From Mesostigma viride (lineage: Eukaryota > Streptophyta > Mesostigmatophyceae > Mesostigmatales > Mesostigmataceae), in assembly GCA_009746045.1 (NCBI GenBank), contig RPFO01000256.1, positions 1,138,196-1,202,195 on the forward strand: a stretch of DNA of 64,000 nucleotides, read 5' to 3'. This document shows positions 25,489-34,355 of this stretch, piece by piece (the first letter of the stretch is position 1; every line of letters begins with the position of its first letter). The position numbers were made by a program, and so were the translations under genes. A model generated the notes under the pieces. The model had not been told where the DNA came from. It searched no databases and saw only the letters and a program-made list of their open reading frames with translations.

Positions 25489-26325
25489 CTACTCTGGCCC
25501 TCCCCCCTTGGAGGCCATGAGCCCACGAAGCAAAGGGTATTGCAGCTCAGCCTTCTCCTCCAGCTTGGTGAGAGCATCTGCAGGGTTGTCCACGCCAGCC
25601 ACATGTTCAATGTTAGCTAAGCAAGACATTTCCTTGAGCAACAAATAATCAAGGTCCCTGCTCCTGGCCAGCTGCCTGTGCACAAACTGCACCATGCCCA
25701 TGCTGTCAGTTCTTACCAGTGTGTGCATCTGCAACCGACAGGAAGCCACTTGACATAGCTGGTAAAATAGCTCCCTCAAGTAAAGAGCAGTATGAAGCCC
25801 TTCACAGATTGCCCTGCACTCAGCAATGTCACTGCTGGGAGTTACCCTGTTCTGCAACCGACTGTACCAGCAGACCAGAGAGGACTGTTCCTGCACCAGG
25901 GATATTAATGCTGCTGCACGGCCCCTGACCTCTGTGACCTTCCTACTATCCATAGAACTGTCCACATAGAGCATCATGTCAAAAGGCCTGTACAAATCCA
26001 AAGGACCCAGCATGAGAGGGGGAGACATGCGAACAGCCTCTACCACTCTCTCAGCACCCACCTCAACCAGTTGGGAATCGGTCAACCGACTCAGTACCAA
26101 CAGGTCAGGAGCACAAATGCTGGCCAGCCATGCCAACATACCTCGTATTGTTGCACATCTGGCCTGGGTGATGGGCTCCTGCAAGGCATCTATGATCTGC
26201 TGAGGATAATCCTTACCACCCTCCAGCTGGATGGACCATGTACCCTGCTTGGACCAAGGTCGCCTGCATTCCACAAAACACCATGGGCTCATTCTCAACC
26301 ATGTACTGGATCTTACCCAGTTCAA
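25489..26325 (-). CDS. Copia RNase H domain (frame shifted from RT)
   Basis: 278 codons of open frame. It carries the copia RNase H signatures: DMMLYVDSSMDS (first Asp), SSLVCWYSRLQNRVTPSSDI with AECRAICEG (Glu), VRTDSMGMVQFV (Asp), and the closing HVAGVDNPADALTKL. It degrades the RNA strand during reverse transcription. It overlaps the RT frame; continuity crosses frames at about 26255-26275 (CGMQATLVQ in one frame, GTWSIQLEGG in the other), so a one-base indel separates the halves of a single polyprotein. Confidence 0.85.
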   Translation of the reverse strand: MNWVRSSTWLRMSPWCFVECRRPWSKQGTWSIQLEGGKDYPQQIIDALQEPITQARCATIRGMLAWLASICAPDLLVLSRLTDSQLVEVGAERVVEAVRMSPPLMLGPLDLYRPFDMMLYVDSSMDSRKVTEVRGRAAALISLVQEQSSLVCWYSRLQNRVTPSSDIAECRAICEGLHTALYLRELFYQLCQVASCRLQMHTLVRTDSMGMVQFVHRQLARSRDLDYLLLKEMSCLANIEHVAGVDNPADALTKLEEKAELQYPLLRGLMASKGGGPE

Positions 26326-28207
26326 ACCGTTTCTGGATCCTGGCCAGAGTCAACTCTTGCCAAGTGGGATGGCCCAGGAGATGCAGATCATCACCATGCA
26401 GGGAGGCAAACGCTGGCAGCCCCTCATAGCTACCCTGAAACAGACAAGGATCAACTGGAGAGACTGAGAGACCACAGACAGACCTGAGGTACTTCTCCAA
26501 GCTCTTCCTCCAGATGATGGGACTCGATCTAAGGCCTTCCACGCCTTTGAGAATCCTCAAATACCTCGTCTTCAGCTCTGCCCTCCACACTGCAGGCACC
26601 TTAACAAAGAAAGGGGGTATTGTGCGCCAAGTATCCTGTGCTTCCTGCTGATCACCCTTAAGAAAAGCCCTCTTGAAATCTACCAACACAGAGCTATAGG
26701 GTATCCCCTTCTGCAGAAAAGACAAATAAATGCACAACAAAATCCTCCATGTATCATGCAGCATCCCTGGTGTGTAAAGCTCCTCATCTGCTAACTGTCC
26801 AGTGCCATGGTACTCAGTCACAACTGGTCTAACATGTGGCACCTGCACGCCATCTACCTCCTTGAGCTTGAGGACAAACATCAATCTGAGCAGCTGGTGA
26901 TCCTCAGGGAGGACATCCACAGGCTCTGCACAGTTGGCAACTATCCACTCATGCCCAGAAGCAACAAAGCCAAGAGTCCATGCCTTAGCCATCTTGGGGC
27001 TTTGCATCATCTCCACTAGCTTGCGCCAAGGTACAGGACTCGTTCCTGGGATCTGGTACCTCTGCACACCCAACTCACGTGGGTCAAACGTAGTAGGGAG
27101 GATCAGCAGGTCCCCAGCAATGGGCTCCTTTGTATCAGGACCCTCTGCCTCTAGACCCCTCACAGCCCTTACAGCCACACTAAGACCCTGGGAGTAGCGA
27201 TATCTCTGCAAGGGAAGGCGGCCCTGCCCTTCTAATGCTAGCTCCTCAGAGGATATCCTCACCCCTGGTAAGCACAAGAAGTTCTGACCTAGAATGGCAG
27301 GCCCCTGATACCCTTCAACCACACTGAACGTGGTGGGCACCCCCAGGATAGGCACACTCACTTCTCCCAAGATCTTCATGGACACATTCCCAGAGAAATC
27401 AGACACAGCTAGGCAGCTAGGGGATGACCACTGCAAGCCTGCAGCATCCTCTACCCTTAGAATGGACACCTGTGAGTTGGTATCCACTTCTAGTGCTGGT
27501 GCCCCACATGACCCCCATCCCGTGAGCTTAGATACCTTGGGATCACGCTTGCTGTTCTGCAGAGCTCGAATGATGTCCGCCATAAGCAGCCCCCTGGACT
27601 GTGGTGCAGCCCTGGCCACCTCTGGCCTTGTGACAGACGTCTCAGCAGACTCCTGCTCACCCTCATCCATCCAGGACAGACCATAATCCAAGCATGGTGG
27701 GTTAGCATCTGCTGCCTGGCTCTCATCCTGCTCATCTCCCTCCAAGGGAGGATCAGGGCCGTCTTCAGGCCAGATTGCAGTTGGCCTTCTCTCCTTGACG
27801 TGAGCCCAGGATAGCCTGTACACGTGCTTGGGATTACTCTCCAAAGCCACCAGACAAGAATGGTTAGCTTCCTCAACATGGGTTACCTGCCCATCTTGCC
27901 ACTTGCCACGCTTGCCTGGTAATGACGGTTCCTTCCACATCCTGACCCTCAGTCCCACCTGGGGCCTCAGCATTTTCCAACCCTTGTCCTTACGCCTCAA
28001 TCTGGAAAACACCCTGTCTGCCTTCTTCAGGCAGGCTGCCACCACGTCCTGTGATAGCATACCAAACTGCAATGCCAGGGGAGAGACTGCCACACCATCA
28101 TAGTAATAGGTTACCCTGTGGTTAAGCTGCTCCTCAATCCCCTTACACCAAGCTGCTTTCTCTAGAGCTGATGCCACAACAGGCACACTCCTAGCTGCTA
28201 GCACCAC
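26213..28207 (-). CDS. Copia reverse transcriptase region with protease-like insert
   Basis: 664 codons. After the integrase C-terminal part, a segment with VSILRVEDAAGLQ, VPILGVPTTFSVVEGYQGPA and ILGQNFL looks like a retropepsin-type beta domain, unusually placed between integrase and RT. RT follows: VLKLKEVDGVQVPHVRPVVT, the catalytic-type VDFKRAFLKGD, then FASLHGDDLHLLG, where canonical copia has YVDDLLL. The GDD variant is notable. It makes the cDNA of the element. The frame breaks near 26260. Confidence 0.8.
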   Translation of the reverse strand: MVLAARSVPVVASALEKAAWCKGIEEQLNHRVTYYYDGVAVSPLALQFGMLSQDVVAACLKKADRVFSRLRRKDKGWKMLRPQVGLRVRMWKEPSLPGKRGKWQDGQVTHVEEANHSCLVALESNPKHVYRLSWAHVKERRPTAIWPEDGPDPPLEGDEQDESQAADANPPCLDYGLSWMDEGEQESAETSVTRPEVARAAPQSRGLLMADIIRALQNSKRDPKVSKLTGWGSCGAPALEVDTNSQVSILRVEDAAGLQWSSPSCLAVSDFSGNVSMKILGEVSVPILGVPTTFSVVEGYQGPAILGQNFLCLPGVRISSEELALEGQGRLPLQRYRYSQGLSVAVRAVRGLEAEGPDTKEPIAGDLLILPTTFDPRELGVQRYQIPGTSPVPWRKLVEMMQSPKMAKAWTLGFVASGHEWIVANCAEPVDVLPEDHQLLRLMFVLKLKEVDGVQVPHVRPVVTEYHGTGQLADEELYTPGMLHDTWRILLCIYLSFLQKGIPYSSVLVDFKRAFLKGDQQEAQDTWRTIPPFFVKVPAVWRAELKTRYLRILKGVEGLRSSPIIWRKSLEKYLRSVCGLSVSPVDPCLFQGSYEGLPAFASLHGDDLHLLGHPTWQELTLARIQKRFELGKIQYMVENEPMVFCGMQATLVQAGYMVHPAGGW

Positions 28208-28233
28208 TGTTTTTACTTCACGTATAGATCTCT

Positions 28234-29073
28234 CTACAGCTCCCTGCTGCCCATGGATTCCCTAGGGACCACTACCAACTTACAAGGAAGCTGGTCAGCC
28301 AGCTTGATCAAGCAGTCAAACTGCAAGTCAGCTTGCACCTTGGTGTACACCCCAAAGCCTGGCAACAAAGACTGGAGACCCATCAACAGCTGATGCTCCT
28401 GCATTCCAGGAAGAATGGTCAGCAACCTATATCTGCTAAACCTATCCACCCCCACCAACAGATACATGCCCCTGATGTGTTGGATGTCCACCTGGATATC
28501 CCCCCGCTCTCTAGCAGGTTCTCTGGCATGGGACTGTGGGAGGCGAACAGCATTCTCCTGACAGACACAATTCTGAGCAGCTGCACTGCAGGCCTCTAGC
28601 AAAGGCTCCTTGCCAATCTTCCAAGCAAACATCTCTGCCTGCTTAGAGTGACCAAAGATATGGTGTAGAGTGTTTCCAGCCTGAGCATAGCTCAACCCCC
28701 TGTCAGCCTGGCTGCACAGAGAGGAACGTGACAAAGACTGTGTGCTTGGGATAGCACGACCCACCTGCTGTTCTCTTGCTCCAGGGACCTCCTCCAAGGT
28801 AGCTCGGCTCCCAGAGCCAGCCCCGGTTCCCACAGAAGCTGCAGGTCCTTCCAGTCTGGCGGCTTGACTCCCAGAGTCAACCCCAACAACTGGAGACCCT
28901 GCACCTGCCACAGGCACAGGGAATTCCACTGCTGCAGCAGCGTTATTGCAATCATTGAGTGGAAGCACCTCATCATTCCCAACCCCTTGCTGCTGCACAA
29001 GAGGGACACCCCCATTACTATGTACAACTGTTCGTCCCACTAGGGGTGATTGACTATTTACAGGGGACAACAT
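28234..29073 (-). CDS. Copia integrase, C-terminally frameshifted
   Basis: 279 codons. A gag-pre-integrase-like part (LHHIFGHSKQAEMFAWKIGK; C-x2-C type QNCVCQENAV) precedes the core with IQVDIQHIRG (first Asp), LLVGVDRFSRYRLLTIL, and VQADLQFDCLI (second Asp). The third acidic residue (QGAVERSIREVK) is found in the neighbouring frame, past a shift at about 28255-28262. Inserts the cDNA into chromosomal DNA. Confidence 0.75.
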   Translation of the reverse strand: MLSPVNSQSPLVGRTVVHSNGGVPLVQQQGVGNDEVLPLNDCNNAAAAVEFPVPVAGAGSPVVGVDSGSQAARLEGPAASVGTGAGSGSRATLEEVPGAREQQVGRAIPSTQSLSRSSLCSQADRGLSYAQAGNTLHHIFGHSKQAEMFAWKIGKEPLLEACSAAAQNCVCQENAVRLPQSHAREPARERGDIQVDIQHIRGMYLLVGVDRFSRYRLLTILPGMQEHQLLMGLQSLLPGFGVYTKVQADLQFDCLIKLADQLPCKLVVVPRESMGSREL

Positions 29074-29079
29074 CTCAAG

Positions 29080-30153
29080 TCATGGCTTACCCACCTGGCC
29101 AGAGCCTGCTCCAGCAGACTTGGCCTGGTCTGGGCAGTCACGTCGCCAATGACCCGTCCTGCCACATCCAAAGCACTTGTCATCCTTCCCAGCAGCAGCC
29201 TTCTTCAGGCCACCCTGGTTCTGGCTGCTCTGACTGGCCTGGGTGCCCTGGCCCTGGCTCTTGCCTTGCCCTTGGCCACCCTTGTTCTGCTGACCACCCT
29301 GGTGACCACCAGCCTGCTGCTGACCCTTGCCTTTGGATCCCTGCTGCTGGCCCTTGCCACCCTGGTTACCATTCTGCCTGCGCCTGTTAGCCCTCTGACG
29401 CCTACTAGGTCTGGTTTCTCCCTGAGCACCCTGCCCAGGGGCGTCACCATGGACCTGATGAGCGGAGGCTGAAGGGGCACCAGTCACCTGGATTGCCTTG
29501 CAAGCAGCATTGTCAGATGGACGGATATTGAAAATAACCTTTTGCAAGGCTGGCCACGTCCCATCTGTCTGATCAGCAAACATCCTAGCTGCATTTCTCC
29601 CATCCACACTCAGCCCCATGCGATCCAGGAAGTAATCTGCCACTGCTCTATCAGTCAGATTGAAGCCATGCTTGGCCCCCTTCTCCCTGATGCGTGTGAG
29701 CCGCTGCAGCTCCTCAGCTATTGTGCCCTTGATCTCAAAGGTATCATAGCTGAGCTTATAGTGATTAGTGAGGTTGAGTACCTTATCAGAAAACTCCTGA
29801 CGTAGGCCCTCTAGGAACTGAGACCAAGTCAGCTTGTCCTTGACAGCCTGCCTAGCCTTGTCCCTCACCCTCTCACTTGAATCCCTATTAGTCGTGGATG
29901 TGTGGAATACCTGCACAAGGTTGACAGTGGGATCTACAGAGCATGAAACTAGCTCCATATCCTCCAACCACTTGTCTAGCTCTTCCTGTCCCACAGGAGG
30001 CTTGAGAGGCTTCTGGCCATTCATCACAGCCACAGCACTCATATGAGGTCTAGTCCCAGGCAAAGCACGAGGGTCACTGCCAATGACAGCAGCTCCTACG
30101 GTGCTAATGGCGCAGGAACATGAGCTGCAGGAACACCAGACGGAGGCACACAT
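29080..30153 (-). CDS. Copia gag with CCHC zinc knuckle
   Basis: 357 codons. The capsid-type part includes WLEDMELVSCSVDPTVNLVQ and LTWSQFLEGLRQEFSDKVLN, then a Gln/Gly-rich linker and the knuckle CFGCGRTGHWRRDC (C-x2-C-x4-H-x4-C). Packages element RNA in virus-like particles. The start could be internal. Confidence 0.8.
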   Translation of the reverse strand: MCASVWCSCSSCSCAISTVGAAVIGSDPRALPGTRPHMSAVAVMNGQKPLKPPVGQEELDKWLEDMELVSCSVDPTVNLVQVFHTSTTNRDSSERVRDKARQAVKDKLTWSQFLEGLRQEFSDKVLNLTNHYKLSYDTFEIKGTIAEELQRLTRIREKGAKHGFNLTDRAVADYFLDRMGLSVDGRNAARMFADQTDGTWPALQKVIFNIRPSDNAACKAIQVTGAPSASAHQVHGDAPGQGAQGETRPSRRQRANRRRQNGNQGGKGQQQGSKGKGQQQAGGHQGGQQNKGGQGQGKSQGQGTQASQSSQNQGGLKKAAAGKDDKCFGCGRTGHWRRDCPDQAKSAGAGSGQVGKP

Positions 30154-30770
30154 GGTCTCTTACCAGGTGCTTGCCGTTCAGCATCATTCTGGCCCTCCCC
30201 CGTCAGCACCACGCCGTCGGTTGGCCACCCTGCACGCTCCTCCCCTTGTGCCACCTCTTTCCTCTTCCGGTTGGAAGCCCTCCTGCCATTGACGCCCTCT
30301 GCCGTTGGGATCGCCTGTCCCTCTGGCACGACGTTGGCGGGGCCTCCCGTGTCTGCCCTTGCCTCACCCCCGCCATCCCCCGCTCCGCCCCGCTCCCGCT
30401 GCCGCCCCGCGCGTGTTACGAAGCATTATAGAATACACAGAAACACACGCAGATATGGCTGCTGGAACCCCTCAGGCTCACGCACTTACTCCAGACGAGG
30501 CCGCCTCCTGGCTTGCACTCGCCTGCCCCTCCTCACGGTCTGGACGCTCCTCAACACCCTCAGCAACCGGTGTGGCTGCTGCTGCCGCTGCGACTATCTG
30601 GAGGCTTGGGTTAAACTCTCCCAGAACGCAGGTCACAGGTCGCCCGTCTCCTTGCGTTCGACTGGATGTTGTGTCTCACCTGGGTTGCGATGCCAAGCAA
30701 GGTCGCGTACCCACCGCTTACCGCCGCCGACCAGCTCGTTCTGCTCGCCTCGGCCGTAACGGTCGTACTC

Positions 30771-31610
30771 GTGAGTGACCTCACGAGGGAAATGCAGATC
30801 AGCTCTCTGCCTTCCTCGTAGGTCTCGGTAGTGCCGTCGCCCTCGTTTATCTGCTGGGCAGAGCGCTTTACGGAGCCCTCTGGCTTGTCAGTCCACTCGA
30901 AATGGACGTCTTCAGGCGTCTTCTCGACCCCCGTGACAATTCCACCTCCGGACCCCACGCACTGGTGGTTTCCGGCCTCGGTGTATCAAGCCTTGAGTAT
31001 ACCCCGAAAGGCTGTGTGGTGATAAAGAACCTGTCTGCGTACCCTCTCGACTCTTGCAAAAGGACAGCAACAAGATTCTCAATGTTTGGGCAAATACCTC
31101 TGCCGTGCTCCAAGGATTTACCGTCTCCCGAGCACGCGCGTTCCGGATGATGTCGGCGTCTGGTACCCCCTCTCCTAGCACCGCTGTCGCCACCCAGTGG
31201 TTAAACAGCCGGGTGCTGCCGAGCGCTGTTGCCACAATCTGGCTAAGCGCCTCCCTGGCTAGGTCGAGACCGGCAAGAGTGATATGGGCGCCCTGATAAG
31301 CGACCTCCACACGATTAGCAGTTTCAGCTAGCGCGTCACGTAGCCGCACCAACTCTTCCACCGCCACTCGCCCCGTCTCACCTGGAGAAATCACGACGCG
31401 AGCCCGTTGAATAATCGGGTCCGCCGCCGCTGGCCTGCTGCCTCCCCCACTCACCGCCACCCACCCCTCTTCTGCCAAGTGCCTCGCTACGTAGGCCGCT
31501 TGCACGAATGTAGGAGCGTTTGCTTGGTTACGGTAGGGGAAAAACGCTTGCGCGTCTCTCTGCTCGTTCGCCTCACCAGCACCGTGGCTGCTTGACGATG
31601 AACCAGACAT
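30771..31610 (-). CDS. Extra ORF region 5' of copia gag
   Basis: ATG 31610 opens MSGSSSSSHGAGEANEQRDA and reads to 30912: PTFVQAAYVARHLAEEGWVA, VRLRDALAETANRVEVAYQG, AREALSQIVATALGSTRLFN. Beyond that, sensible sequence passes through two other frames (SRGYADRFFITTQPFGVYSR, then VEKTPEDVHFEWTDKPEGSV), so the true protein may be ~280 residues with two shifts. Copia elements rarely carry a gene ahead of gag. No known domain; a capsid-accessory or envelope-unrelated helper role is possible. Confidence 0.45.
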
Positions 31611-31634
31611 GAAAGCGTGGAAGCAATAGTACGA

Positions 31635-32291
31635 TTTGCGCAGCAACTCGTCAGCAGAGCTTGTGAGCTCCTGGTCCTTGCCGGCTGGAATGACCCAAGG
31701 CTGCTGGCTAGCAACCTTTATCCTCACACCAGGCCTACGACCCTCGATAGGCTCGCCACTCGTCGTGACGACCAAGGTTCGTGTGTGAAGACGCTCGTTG
31801 CCTCGTTGAGCCTCGAGCTATATGCAACCTCGTTCCATCCTTGTTCCTCGGTCATGAGCAACGCTGGGCAACGCTACATTGCCAGAGCCTCGTATCGCTG
31901 CCTTGCATCCTCGTTGCAGGCAGCATACAGGAATCTCTGGCTATCCTGACAGTGTCTAGGACAGCACAGGACCTGCCACAGTCCTGCAAGGACTTACATC
32001 CTTGCAGACTTGCTGGCTGGTTACTGGCTTCTACTAGCCACAGTACCGTTGAGCCCTCAGTACACTGTGTCCCAGTCACGTGAGAGTCCAGGCTAAGCCT
32101 GTGCAGGCACGGCCTGCCACGTGTCCTGTCCACTATGTCCTGAGTGTGCACCGCCCTCGCCCACCGGTCGGCAGTACTTCGGGACTTGATAACTTTCTAG
32201 TCCCTTGTCTGTTCTAGGCGGTTGACACGGCGTTGGAAAGGTCTCCTCAACCTGCATCCATCTAGCACATTGGTGCCCCAATATGCTAACT
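31635..32291 (-). repeat. Copia LTR, 5' copy
   Basis: Direct repeat of 23904-24556, with four extra bases (ACAG) and one substitution. It is the promoter LTR for the minus-strand transcript. The following CAACTA duplicates the target of the left end. Confidence 0.85.
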
Positions 32292-32929
32292 CAACTACCA
32301 CAACCACACGGGGAAGGGGGGCAAGAAGAGCGACGCGCTCACCCACCGCCTCATGTGGCCGTCCGCGGACGAGGAGGAGCAGCAGATGCGGGCTGCGTGC
32401 CAGAAGGCCGCGAGGGTGACAGGGGTGCCCGAGGGCGGCGGCAGGCAGGAGGACGAGGAGATGGAGGAGCCGGAGGACGCCGCCGCGGGGCAGGAGGACC
32501 CCACCGGCGCCTCCATGGGCGCCCACCTGCGCACCTTCCTCAAGGCCAGCCGCCTTGTCCGGCTGGACCCGCAGGCGCACATGCAGCTCTCCGCATTCCG
32601 CAAGCTCTTCTTCCACGACTTCCTAGAGCTGAAGACCAGCTGCTCGAGGAAAGTCACCAACGAGGAGCTGGGGGACCTGCTCAGGCCCTACGGCGTCTCC
32701 ATCCCGAACAAACGGGTGCGGGGGAGGAACGGCGAGCGGGTCGCCATCGTGGCCGGGGTCGCGTCCCAAGAGGAGGAAAAATGACCCGCGGTGGTGTGAG
32801 AAGGCATGGCCGACCCGCGGCCGTACGCCGGACCGGACCTGAGCTCCCGACCCCCGCCGATCACCCCCCTCGTGCTGGTATGGGCGGCCCAGAAAAATAG
32901 CTTGTATATATACCACAGCGCAAACGGAC

Positions 32930-33214
32930 ATGGCCCAAAGAGTCCCTCTTAGCTTCCTCACCTCCGACGCCCCCACGCGCCCCGTCGTGGTCATCGCCGA
33001 CTCCAACCCGTTCTCCGAGCTCATCTACACCGCCCCGCCCTCCCCCTTCGACCCCTGGTCGGACGTGGGCAACTTCTACAGGGACAACTACCCCCCCGTG
33101 ATCGCCCCGCCCCCCGCACCGATGGGGAGCGGGACCGGGGTGGGGGCGCTCGCCGCCATACTCAGGATCGTCTACGCCGAGGACACCAACAAGGTCTTCC
33201 GGGCGACGGTGTAG
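32930..33214 (+). CDS. Small Pro-rich hypothetical protein
   Basis: 94 residues, ATG 32930, preceded by TTGTATATATACC, the AT-island type seen at other viral starts. The sequence includes RPVVVIADSNPFSELIYTAP, a Pro-rich centre (PPVIAPPPAPMG) and a final GALAAILRIVYAEDTNKVFR. No membrane helix or motif. Perhaps a minor virion protein. Confidence 0.5.
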   Translation: MAQRVPLSFLTSDAPTRPVVVIADSNPFSELIYTAPPSPFDPWSDVGNFYRDNYPPVIAPPPAPMGSGTGVGALAAILRIVYAEDTNKVFRATV

Positions 33215-33249
33215 AAAGTTATCCGCGCACCTGGTAATACTGACGACGC

Positions 33250-33414
33250 ATGGGGTTGTGTCTAGGAAAGTTGACAGTCACGCCGTCCCAGAGAGGCTCC
33301 ATCCGCGTGAACGGGCGCGTCATCGACGAGCCCGCGTACGAGGAGACCTCCAGGGCGGGCGAGAGGCCACACCACACGGGCGAGGGGAGGGTGGAGCCAC
33401 GGTTCCATCTCTAA
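33250..33414 (+). CDS. Short protein with myristoylation-like start
   Basis: 54 residues, ATG 33250 to TAA 33414, too short for usual cut-offs. MGLCLGKLTVTPSQRG begins with Gly2 and Cys4, a pattern used for N-myristoylation plus palmitoylation. The remainder is charged (NGRVIDEPAYEETSRAGERP). It fits exactly between its neighbours, ending one base before the convergent stop at 33415. Support is positional and compositional. Confidence 0.4.
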   Translation: MGLCLGKLTVTPSQRGSIRVNGRVIDEPAYEETSRAGERPHHTGEGRVEPRFHL

Positions 33415-34125
33415 CTATACCGATACGCCGGCTTCCTGAGAGGCCGCGCGCGTTTCTTGGCGGTCGACTTCGACCTCGTGGGACGCGCCCTCCTCTTGGG
33501 AGCGGAGCGCTGGATGATGTAGACGGGGGGCGACCGGCGCGGGCGTGGGCGCGGACGGGGCTTCGTGGCCCCGCGCACCACGTACACAGGGTTGTAGGCG
33601 GGGTAGTACGAGTAGTAAGGAGCGGGCTGGTAGTACTTGTAGATCTTCGTAGTCGCGGTCGTGGTCGCGGCTGGGGCCGTCGCCGCTGCCAGTGCCGCCG
33701 CGGGGGGGGCGGTGCCGCCACTGGAGGGGGGGGGGCAGGCGGGTCCGGGGGGGGTCCGGCCCGCTTCCCGGGCCCGGGCCGCCTCCCGGGCCTCCGGGAC
33801 CCGGCCCTCCCGGGCGTCTGGGACCCGGCGCCGGTGAGAAGGGCCCGCTGGCGTCGACCGAGGCGCGCGTGGGGCTGGACGGGGCGGACGCGGATCCCCA
33901 CAGGTTTCGGATCCGTCGGCGCACACCGTTCATGAACCCTCCGCCCCCCTGGTCGTCCTCGGGCTGGAAAGTGTCGCGGGCGTCGAAAAACATGTCTGCC
34001 CGCATGCAGTGCCCCCTGCGGCCCCTGGTGGCGTGCTGGGCGCAGTGGTGGCGGCCGCCCGGGACGGCCGCGCGCCTGCACCGGCTGCCCGTGTTGGTGG
34101 AAGAAGTGCATCTACCGGATCTCAT
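33415..34125 (-). CDS. Cys/His-motif (DUF5763-like) protein with basic tail, frameshifted
   Basis: ATG 34125 opens with C6-x9-C16-x11-C28-x2-H31 (MRSGRCTSSTNTGSRC...CAQH). A linker with MFFDARDTF and FMNGVRRRIRNLW leads into long Pro/Gly tracts. There the frame is uncertain because of long G and C runs (33700-33800). A neighbouring frame, ending at 33411, gives a more protein-like C-terminus: KIYKYYQPAPYYSYYPAYNP, then strongly basic KPRPRPRPRRSP and RSKSTAKKRARPLRK. I favour a shift in the G/C runs, so that the protein ends in a Tyr-rich and Arg/Lys-rich tail, consistent with a nucleic-acid-associated virion protein. Confidence 0.55.
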   Translation of the reverse strand: MRSGRCTSSTNTGSRCRRAAVPGGRHHCAQHATRGRRGHCMRADMFFDARDTFQPEDDQGGGGFMNGVRRRIRNLWGSASAPSSPTRASVDASGPFSPAPGPRRPGGPGPGGPGGGPGPGSGPDPPRTRLPPPLQWRHRPPRGGTGSGDGPSRDHDRDYEDLQVLPARSLLLVLPRLQPCVRGARGHEAPSAPTPAPVAPRLHHPALRSQEEGASHEVEVDRQETRAASQEAGVSV

Positions 34126-34180
34126 GGATATCGCTGAATTACAAATGCGGTTTTATTTTATGAACCCATCAATAAATATC

Positions 34181-34321
34181 ATGGACTCCAAGCTCAACAA
34201 AGTGTCCAAGGGAGACAGGATCGCGACCGTCGCCGTGGTGGGCGTTTACCTGGCCGTGGTTCTCGGACTAGGGGCCTACCAAGCGTGCACGGGGCGCGCC
34301 GTCAAACGCCGCGTTGTGTGA
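34181..34321 (+). CDS. Very short membrane protein
   Basis: 46 residues from ATG 34181, preceded by an AT-rich leader (TTTTATTTTATG, AATAAATATC). MDSKLNKVSKGDRIATVAVV leads into one membrane helix (about 14-35: VAVVGVYLAVVLGLGAYQA) and a basic tail (RAVKRRVV). The longer frame upstream overlaps the opposite gene and is not convincing. Confidence 0.45.
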   Translation: MDSKLNKVSKGDRIATVAVVGVYLAVVLGLGAYQACTGRAVKRRVV

Positions 34322-34355
34322 AATAATAATTTGCGTCACGTGTATATATGGCGCG

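Larger units (their letters stand above)
23904..32291 (-). mobile_element. Ty1/copia LTR retrotransposon, recent insertion
   Basis: An 8.4-kb element with LTRs at 23904-24556 and 31635-32291 and a CAACTA duplication (23898-23903, 32292-32297). I see only two differences between the LTRs: a 4-bp ACAG indel and one C/T change, so insertion is recent. Coding order on the minus strand is gag (30153-29080), integrase (29073-28234), reverse transcriptase (28207-26213), RNase H (26325-25489), the copia order. An additional ORF region lies 5' of gag. The pol frame is broken at two places. LTR termini do not show the usual TG...CA, so the exact ends are approximate by one or two bases. Confidence 0.88.
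23261..32784 (+). pseudogene. Viral gene interrupted by a copia retrotransposon, with one frameshift
   Basis: The 5' part starts at ATG 23261 (MATPGECPFTLDELARL), shifts frame at an eight-G run near 23505-23512, and continues through PAPWWFDIKGFFQHRTGVAD and LLQLRAVRKHLSEHG to RQRLTLNY at 23903. The same frame resumes after the element at 32292 (NYHNHTGKGGKKSDALTHRL) and ends at 32784. Restored in thought, the protein would have about 370 residues. The C-terminal segment (FRKLFFHDFLELKTSCSRKV, NEELGDLLRPYGVSIPNKRV) has the look of a winged-helix tail seen in viral D5-type proteins, but I cannot name the family. The insertion abolishes this copy. Confidence 0.7.
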
